From Teratosphaeria epicoccoides (Eukaryota; Ascomycota; Dothideomycetes; Mycosphaerellales; Teratosphaeriaceae), in assembly GCA_021401465.1 (NCBI GenBank), contig JADDMT010000244.1, forward strand, positions 1 to 27,275: DNA of 27,275 nucleotides. The letters are read 5' to 3'. Both the position numbers and the translations under genes were made by a program. A model generated the notes under the pieces. The model was given only the letters and a program-made list of their open reading frames with translations. It had not been told where the DNA came from and did not search any database. The first letter of the stretch is position 1. Every line of letters begins with the position of its first letter. Of this stretch, positions 21,226 through 27,275 are shown piece after piece.

Positions 21226-21560
21226 TATGAAAATATCTCGTAGTGTGACAGAGTAATCCGACCTTTTAGTAGGTACAAGACAGCGCTGCTTTCTGCTTAT
21301 CGCAGAGGTAGCGCTAAGGGTGCTTATAACCCCTGACGCTCCTTAATTAGGGAAAGCATGTCCGAGCCTAACCCCGCAGGGGTACCGTAGGGTCAGCGAC
21401 GTAGGGGCGTCCTACGTTGACAACTGATCCTACTTAGACGACATACAAGCTAACGTATGTACGAAGGACCCCCTTGCTATATGTAGTAGGGTTACTACAT
21501 ACTAAGGGCGGGCATTAGAACCCATGCGGTTCTAATAGCCCCCTAGTATTAACCGTATTA
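21201..21560 (+). repeat. 3' LTR of element C
   Basis: The LTR is 360 bp, matching 15696-16055 across its full length. It ends AACCGTATTA, where the partner has AACCGTATCA, a CA to TA change. Confidence 0.85.
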
Positions 21561-21763
21561 CTGCCCCTCCTCCTATGAGGATGTCCCTAGCCTCACCGAG
21601 TAATGCACGCGGAACGTATAGGGTACAGGATGTAGCACGCTTACACTACGCAAGGGTAAATAGGTAGATAGCCTACGTAACATATGTCATGCGTATACCT
21701 TAACACCTTCGTAGCGAGTACGGGGCGGAGGCTGCTAACTTAGGCGGGTTTCAATCTGTCACA
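21561..21763 (-). other. Leader of B copy 1, LTR-proximal part
   Basis: These 203 bases lie between element C and the second B LTR. The last 58 match 440-497. On the minus strand the leader begins TGTGACAGATTG right after the LTR, where a primer-binding site is expected. No tRNA can be named. Confidence 0.55.
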
Positions 21764-22244
21764 TGTTAGGCGGCCTTGTAACACCTTCGCTTTACATGCG
21801 GATCGAGATATCAGGAAACTACAAGTACGTACTTCGGTTAATTCTTGAAATTATAGGGCGAGCATGCGCGCCGGCCTTGCCAAGTAGCTTGGCTGTCCCT
21901 ATTTAGTCGTGACTGTGAAGAACGTGTCGCAGAACCTTAGGGTAGTAGGAAAGTGCGCGGACGCTCTACGCGCGCTGCTCGAAATGGCGGGAGCGCGCTC
22001 CTAGCGCGGGCCTCGCCACATTTCCATGCTAGTAGGCTAGCACGAGTGTAGTTAGCGCACATGCGTAACAGCCATGTTATCCGTTATTACATCATTCGGT
22101 CCCCTTGTAAGTCAACTAAAGGCAGGTACTCTGCGCATGTAGTTCGAGTTACTAGCTTAACGGTTGCGGTAGGCAACAGGGGGGCTGTCGGAGGGTATAA
22201 AAACCTCATTGCTTCCTAAACTTTCCTGTTCTAAGACACTAACA
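21764..22244 (-). repeat. LTR of element B (shared by copies 1 and 2)
   Basis: The LTR is 481 bp, TGTTAGGCGG to CACTAACA, the same length as 498-978. A TATA box TATAAAA lies at 22196-22202 on the + strand. To the left is B leader, to the right a polypurine tract (minus strand) and the accessory ORF of copy 2, so it serves as 5' LTR of copy 1 and 3' LTR of copy 2. Confidence 0.75.
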
Positions 22245-22367
22245 TTAACCTCTACTCCTACTTTGCTTAGCTTGCGCCTCGCTATGTCTGCGGGTCTATA
22301 CTAGAGCTTCTTCTTCTTCAATCAATTAATCAAGATCAATTAACCTGTCTTAGCTATAATAGCTCAT

Positions 22368-23570
22368 ATGCTGCAGACTAAGTTCGACGCTACTCGCTCT
22401 GCCCGCAATTGTCGCTTATGTCGACAATGCCTTGACAACCTTAGTAGCCAAGCTGCACACATCTCTCCTCTGCGTGTTAGTAAGGCGTCCCCTACCCGCG
22501 AGGTATGCGTGACTTGTACTAACCGAAGCGTAGCCGAGATCTGCGTCGGCGGATTTGATAAGGGCAGTGTCTACTATAATTGTGTTAACTGTAATAGCAA
22601 GCATCAAAAATGCCAAGACCTCCCTGAAGAGGTATATAGCGAGTACAACTAGCTCTGCTGTAACATCGATGACTTCTAGAGTACGCGTGACAAGGGGATT
22701 GCTAAAGGCACTCCGACTATGAACAGGCTACAGGCTAAGTACCGCGAGGCACTCGCCTACCTGCTTAGCGCCCTCTCGTGCTTCACTGCGACTACTAACC
22801 GTTCTTACGGCAGTGTTCGCTTCGACTCTCTACTAACAGGCGAAAACGTTTATCTAGGTCTAATCGTAGACTTAGTCTAGAAGATCTTGAAGGTACTAAC
22901 CGTTAGGGTCGAGACCTTCGCCATAGTACGCATATAGTGTAGGTACCCTCTAAGTATGAATGCTGACTTTCTCCGCTAGGCTAACGTTAGCGTCGAGAAA
23001 TATCCGACTAGCTGTTAGCGTCAGCAACTCGGGGCCCTTGCCTCTATTGACAATGACTTTAAGACGCGGATGATCTGTAAGAAGGTTATCAAGCAATTCA
23101 CCGCTCCTGCTACTAAGGCTACGCCCTAGCGCCATACTAAGAGACAGCCTGCCTCTAAGCCGGTCCTAAGGACTAAGCTGTAAGTTACTTACTCGAATCC
23201 TGTCGCGTGCGTACAGCTAACACATTGTAGCGCTGCCGCCTACGCCGCCTTGACGCTACTGTCTAAGAAGAAGAAGAGGGCTAGGGCCGAAATTAAGGTC
23301 AGCGACAAGGAAGCCGAACCTTCCCTGCTTGCGACCCGCACTACGTCCGTCAAGACGCTAAGGCACAAGCCTCTAGGCTAGATCTTTGAGGATAAGGAGG
23401 ATGACGACGTCTAGGATACCTTTAGTCCTAACGTGATCCCTTCGCGCTGTAGTGTCACCGCACTAGTTACGCCTAAGGGAGACACTAAGTCCGATGATGT
23501 AGTCGACACTCATGTTAAGAAGCGCAAGATGATCTCGAGGGCCGAGCGCGACAGCTACAAGCGCGCTTGA
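22368..23570 (+). pseudogene. Antisense Cys-rich accessory ORF of B, copy 2
   Basis: From the ATG at 22368 the frame is followed to a TGA at 23568-23570 (400 codons), the same length as in copy 1 with no indel. Cysteines at 15, 18, 21 are followed by 47, 50, 59, 72, 75, 82, that is CX2CX8CX12CX2CX6C, a Zn(II)2Cys6-like arrangement with wider spacing. A TAG at 22650 ends the first part and others follow. The C-terminal half is Lys/Arg/Asp/Ser-rich, with a run of lysines near 23262-23280. The ATG may be RIP-made, since copy 1 has GTG here. An in-frame ATG at 22284 is separated by stops. The TGA is shared by both copies and may be the true end, though open sequence goes on to about 23779. Confidence 0.65.
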
Positions 23571-23995
23571 GTCTCTTCGCCTTCTAATGCTAAGGATGAG
23601 GTAGTCGTCGCGACTAGGCGCGGTAAGGATGTCGCTAGTTCTCTAGCTACTATAGGCTCTAAAGACGAGCTCCCTCGCAACCTACTAAAGAAGAAGATGC
23701 TAGCCTCTCTTCGTAGCGTTGCTACCCCCGTTACTCATAGTCGCTTCAGGGTGTTTAGTAGACCCCGTGTAGGTAGGTAGTCCCTAGCGGACTGTAACAA
23801 GAAAGACTCTCCTGCTTCGGGTTTAGTCAGGAAGCCCCTAACTAGTAGTCGCTAAGCATTAGCTACGAAGCTAATCCGAGCATGTCTCTTGTTCTTCTTA
23901 GGTTTATTCTAGGTGTGCCTTTAGGCATCAATGATGTATGAGTAGGGCGTTTGCTTCTCCTTGTCACTTCGCGCGTTATGCACTACATACATGTG
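23571..23995. other. Spacer between convergent ORFs of B copy 2
   Basis: This region lies between the TGA of the accessory frame and the TGA of pol. Its first 200 bases could still be coding on the + strand. The site matching the A insertion of copy 1 is near 23730 and is uninterrupted here. No other feature is seen. Confidence 0.5.
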
Positions 23996-26745
23996 TCAAG
24001 AATTCTGCTCTAGAACCCTTATCTTCCTACAAATCGACCTTCTTAAGCCCTGCTTACGCCTCCTCCGCTCTTCAAATTCACGGATAGCTTCTAGGGCGTT
24101 CTTGTAGTCTTCGGCCGGAACCTATTATGTGTACTTAGGTAGGTATCCTTTCTACTTCACTAGATAGTACATTACGCCCTTACGCCGCATACTGTCCTTA
24201 ATACCCTCGACTTCCTACTCTTCGTTCTCTTCTGCTACTAGCATTAGGTCCGCGGGCTCTTCGCCCTTGCGCTATACCTATAGTTCGAGTAGAGATACGT
24301 AGAAGACGTCATATACACAATACGACGATAGTAACGATAGCCGGTATGCCTGCGAGCCTATTACGTCGCGTATCCGGAAGGGTCCGACGAACCTTGGCGT
24401 CATCTTCTTGCTTAGAAGTTTCAGCTTGAGATTCTTCGTTAATAGTAATACCTTCGTACTAACTACATACTACATCGGTTTAGCACGGGCGTTATTATGT
24501 TTAATCTAGGATTCTGAGGCCTTTTTCTAGTATTCTATTAGCACCGAATGTACCTCGCGTATACGCCGCGCTAATTCCGTAGTAGCTAGCACCCTCTCCT
24601 TAGAAGACTTGTCCCGAGGCAGTTCTAGGTGTATTTCTAGATTAAAGCCATAAAGAATCTAAAATGGCGACATGCGCATAGTAGCATGCACGCTGTTATT
24701 AACTGCAAATTCCACTATAGGAATTACGTCAGCCTAGGCATCCTAGTTCTTAGCGTAGTAGCACTAAAGGTACTACTCAAGAGTCTAGTTCATACGTTTA
24801 GTCTAACTATTAGTCTGTAGATAGAATGCTATACTTAGGCGGTACTTAACACGCGCCTTAAACACAAATTCTTGCTAGTATTTACTAGTAAAGACAGAAC
24901 CTCGATCTGATAGGATACTTCGGGGGACACTAAAGCGCTATATGACTTCGTCGCGAAGTAGTCATGTAAGCTCGCTACTTGTGCACTTTTTCGTACATAG
25001 GATAAAGACATTCATCTTCGAGTATTAGTCGACTACTATAAGGACAGCATTAACTACATTGCCTTTCTACTTTGCTAGCAGCAGATTAGTAATAAAATCT
25101 ATAGTTAAGTCTTGCCATGGTCTCTCTAGTAGTAGGAGCGCCTAAGCATTGCCGTAGGGGCGATAGCGCCGAGATTTGCTAATCTGGCATGTCTAGCAGG
25201 ATTTGACATAGTCAGAGACACCCTGTTCTAGCGTAGGCTACTAGTATTTACGTCCGAGAAGTGCATTCGTCTTCTCTGCGCTAAAATGGCCCGCGAGTTT
25301 ATCGTCATGATAAATATAGAGGAGCTGCGAACAGAGTGCGTAGTTAGCAGGTACGTAGAGCCTATTATCAAAGTACTACAAGTCGCCTAACTTGGTCTAG
25401 TACTTCAGGCTACCTGCGGTGTCCTAGAGGGCTACACCCTTATTAATCAACTCCGGTTCTCGCTCTTGTAACCGCTAAATAAGTCTCGAGACTTCTTTAA
25501 AGGGTTCTTTAGACATTACATGCTTACTACATGTAAGCTAGTTAACTACCGCACGGATCGAGCTAGACACGGTCGCTACAACTGCCAGATAGGAGGGTTC
25601 GTTACTAGCGGAGGCCATAAGGCCCTATTAGACCTGTAGTCGACCTACAAGAGGAGCTAACGACAGATCGCCGCCCTAAACTACAAGCTTCGTTTGCAGC
25701 GTAAGGAGAAGCTGTTAGTCACCCTCCTCCCTAGTGTCGTAGTCCGGTCGTCACGAAGGACCGTCAGCTAGATTCGTCTTTCTAGAACGATGCTAGATAA
25801 CGAAGTCAAAGCTAGCGAGGAAAGTCGCCTACCTTGCTTGCCGACTACTTAGCTGCTTCACGCCTATGAAGCCGCGAAGGTTGTTATAGTTAGTAAGTAC
25901 CTTAATAGGGTACGCTACGCCTTCGAGGTAGTGTCGGTACTCCTTGAAGCTATTAACAATAGCTAAAAGCTCTTAATCGTAAGTCTTATAGTTAAGCTTA
26001 GCGCCCTGCATGTTCCGCGACTAGAAGGCAATTAGGTACTATCGCGTACTACCTTCATGCAACTAGAGCTGCGATATAATTACGGCTATTGCGAATTTTG
26101 AAGTATTAGTCTCTATCTAGATCTTCGCAGCAGGGTCAAAGTGCCGAAGTATAGGCGCAGTTTGAAAAGCTGCTTTGAGTTTAGAGAAGGCCTTGCTCTA
26201 AGCCTCCTCCTAAGGCACTTTCCCTGGCTTTTTTCCTCGAACCGCGCCCTTTGCGAGGGCCGTAAGGGGAGCTACGATCTTCGAGTAAGATCATATGAAT
26301 CTACAATAGAAGTTAGTAAATCCTAGGAACACCTGCACTTCTCGGAGGGTAGTTAGCTACGGCTACTCCGCAATTATAGATACCCTTTAGTCATCCATGA
26401 TGACTCCTTCCGTAGAGACGATGTATCCGAGAAACTTAATCCTATCCGTCAGGAATGAGCACTTCTTTAGGTTCGCGTACAGAGCGAACTTACAGAGCCA
26501 TTTAAGCACTATCCTTAGATGCCGAATGTGCTCCTCCTTCGAGTCAGAGTAGACTAGTATATTGTCTAAATATACTACGTAGCAGGTGTTAACAAGGCCG
26601 GCTAGGGCCCGGTTAATATACGCTTAGAACGTTGCTAGTACGTTAGTCAAGCCGAATAGTATCACTATATACTCGAAGTGTCTATACTACGTTTAGAATG
26701 TAGTCTTCTACTTGTCGCCCTTTCGGATCGGTATCTAATAGTAGG
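23996..26745 (-). pseudogene. pol: pol of element B copy 2 (RT part missing)
   Basis: A single frame without indels runs from the RT motif to a TGA at 23996-23998. RT has YLDN at 26572-26561, where copy 1 has YLDD. RNase H reads through about 25740 with the shared end motif. The integrase has an HHCC finger at about 25315-25180, a first Asp near 25097, a second Asp at 24907 and Lys at 24799, where the catalytic Glu is expected exactly 35 residues on. A chromodomain (YLVKWKGY type) lies at about 24240-24075. The N-terminal part of RT is cut off by the A insertion. Stops replace Gln and Trp. Confidence 0.88.
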
Positions 26746-27235
26746 TGTCATAAGGGTAGGTGCCGATGGCAGGAAGGTGACTAGGTATTAGACTCGGGAG
26801 CTGTGAAGAATATCGACAATAGCAGTTAACCTTGTAACTGACTCTCCTCTAAGCAAGAGAGGATTGAATTAAGATTGAGCACGAAGCTCCTAACTGCCTG
26901 TCCTAAAGCTATCCCTATATACTAGAGAGCGACAGAGCAGCTCTGTTAGATCTGTTAACAGACCTGACAGATCCATGTCTGTAGATCTGTAGACTAACCC
27001 CACAGATCTAAGGGTCTGTCATCACGTGACAGATCCCTTCTTCCTTGTAAGCCCATAGATCTGTAGACTAACCCTACAGATCTAGGGATCTGTCCTCACG
27101 TGACAGATCCTTTCTTCTATGACTATGCCTATGACTCATAGTACTCCCATGACAGTACTATGACTCATAGCACTTAGGACCTACATGATCCTGTATCCTA
27201 TAGTACTCCGGACAGTACTCCTGACACTTATGACA
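26746..27235 (-). repeat. 3' LTR of another element A copy
   Basis: The LTR is 490 bp, TGTCATAAGG to TTATGACA, the third same-orientation copy of this LTR. Differences from the others are mainly transitions. Confidence 0.95.
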
Positions 27236-27275
27236 CTATCCCCCTCTTAGTCTAGCTCGTCCCTAAGCTACCTCA
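27236..27275 (-). mobile_element. Start of a further element A body, cut by the window edge
   Basis: This is nearly identical to 2955-2994, including the polypurine tract next to the LTR. It shows that the LTR at 26746 belongs to an element extending right and not to a solo LTR. Confidence 0.9.

Larger units (their letters stand above)
15696..21560 (+). mobile_element. Element C: gypsy-type LTR element without integrase
   Basis: The element is 5865 bp with two 360-bp LTRs, sense on the + strand. Contents in order are a leader, an unrecognised ORF, a TATA-bearing spacer, gag with CCHC knuckle, a -1 frameshift signal, and pol with protease, RT and RNase H. The 3' LTR follows directly, so no integrase or chromodomain is present. 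It lies inside the B leader. The five bases on the left (AGAAC) and right (CTGCC) do not match, so the target duplication is lost or the two ends come from different events. Confidence 0.88.
498..22244 (-). mobile_element. Element B copy 1, a chromovirus split by A and C insertions
   Basis: Removing A (with one TSD), C and one duplicate unit leaves about 7.5 kb from LTR 498-978 to the shared LTR 21764-22244. Sense is the minus strand: leader, gag, RT, RNase H, integrase, chromodomain, then the opposite-strand accessory ORF and the 3' LTR. The right LTR is also the left LTR of copy 2, so the two form a tandem. No target duplication of B is visible, as expected inside an array. RIP is heavier than in A. 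Confidence 0.7.
22245..26745 (-). mobile_element. Element B copy 2, cut by element A
   Basis: This is collinear with B copy 1 but without the A insertion in the accessory ORF and with only one unit of the integrase duplication. It thus shows the ancestral order. It ends at 26745 within RT, where another A element begins. The last five bases, GTAGG, would be one target duplication; its partner lies outside the window. Confidence 0.88.

Noticed and set aside
26141..26326. Plus-strand frame of 61 codons
   Set aside because: It lies opposite RNase H/RT of B copy 2 and has no support from copy 1.

Overview
The whole window is a graveyard of nested LTR retrotransposons, and I see no host gene, tRNA or rRNA. 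Three Ty3/gypsy-type families can be separated, called A, B and C here. Most differences between copies are C/T or G/A transitions, mainly CA or TG changed to TA, and the old reading frames are full of TAG where Gln or Trp codons stood. This is the signature of repeat-induced point mutation (RIP). Together with chromodomain-bearing gypsy elements and antisense Zn(II)2Cys6-like accessory ORFs, it points to a filamentous ascomycete (Pezizomycotina). That assignment is inference; the species cannot be told.

Layout. 1-439 is an A LTR on the + strand. 440-497 is a leader fragment of a B element. 498-978 is a B LTR. B copy 1 (sense on the minus strand) runs rightward from there. Its antisense accessory ORF (1102 onward) is split at 2464/9488 by a complete A element (2465-9482, minus strand, 490-bp LTRs, 5-bp target duplication TCCTG). 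The pol and gag of B copy 1 follow (9755-15585) and carry an in-frame 927-bp tandem duplication in the integrase region. A 5.9-kb C element (15696-21560, + strand, 360-bp LTRs) interrupts the B leader. The rest of the leader (21561-21763) runs into a second B LTR (21764-22244), which also serves as the left LTR of B copy 2. Copy 2 (22245-26745) is cut in its reverse transcriptase by another A element, whose 3' LTR (26746-27235) and first internal bases close the window. The B copies therefore look like a head-to-tail array sharing LTRs, invaded by A three times and by C once.

How the parts work. A has gag and pol (protease, RT, RNase H, integrase, chromodomain), with pol in the -1 frame behind a G GGA AAC slippery heptamer and a possible stem. 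B has gag and pol in one frame and also ends in a chromodomain. C has gag and pol in the -1 frame behind G GGA AAA and a 7-bp hairpin, but its pol ends after RNase H with no integrase, and it carries an unrecognised extra ORF upstream of gag. A and B each carry, between pol and the 3' LTR and on the opposite strand, an ORF whose cysteine spacing resembles a Zn(II)2Cys6 DNA-binding domain. In B it lies just downstream of a TATA box inside the LTR. All coding regions are broken by in-frame stops, and none is expected to make a full-length protein today.
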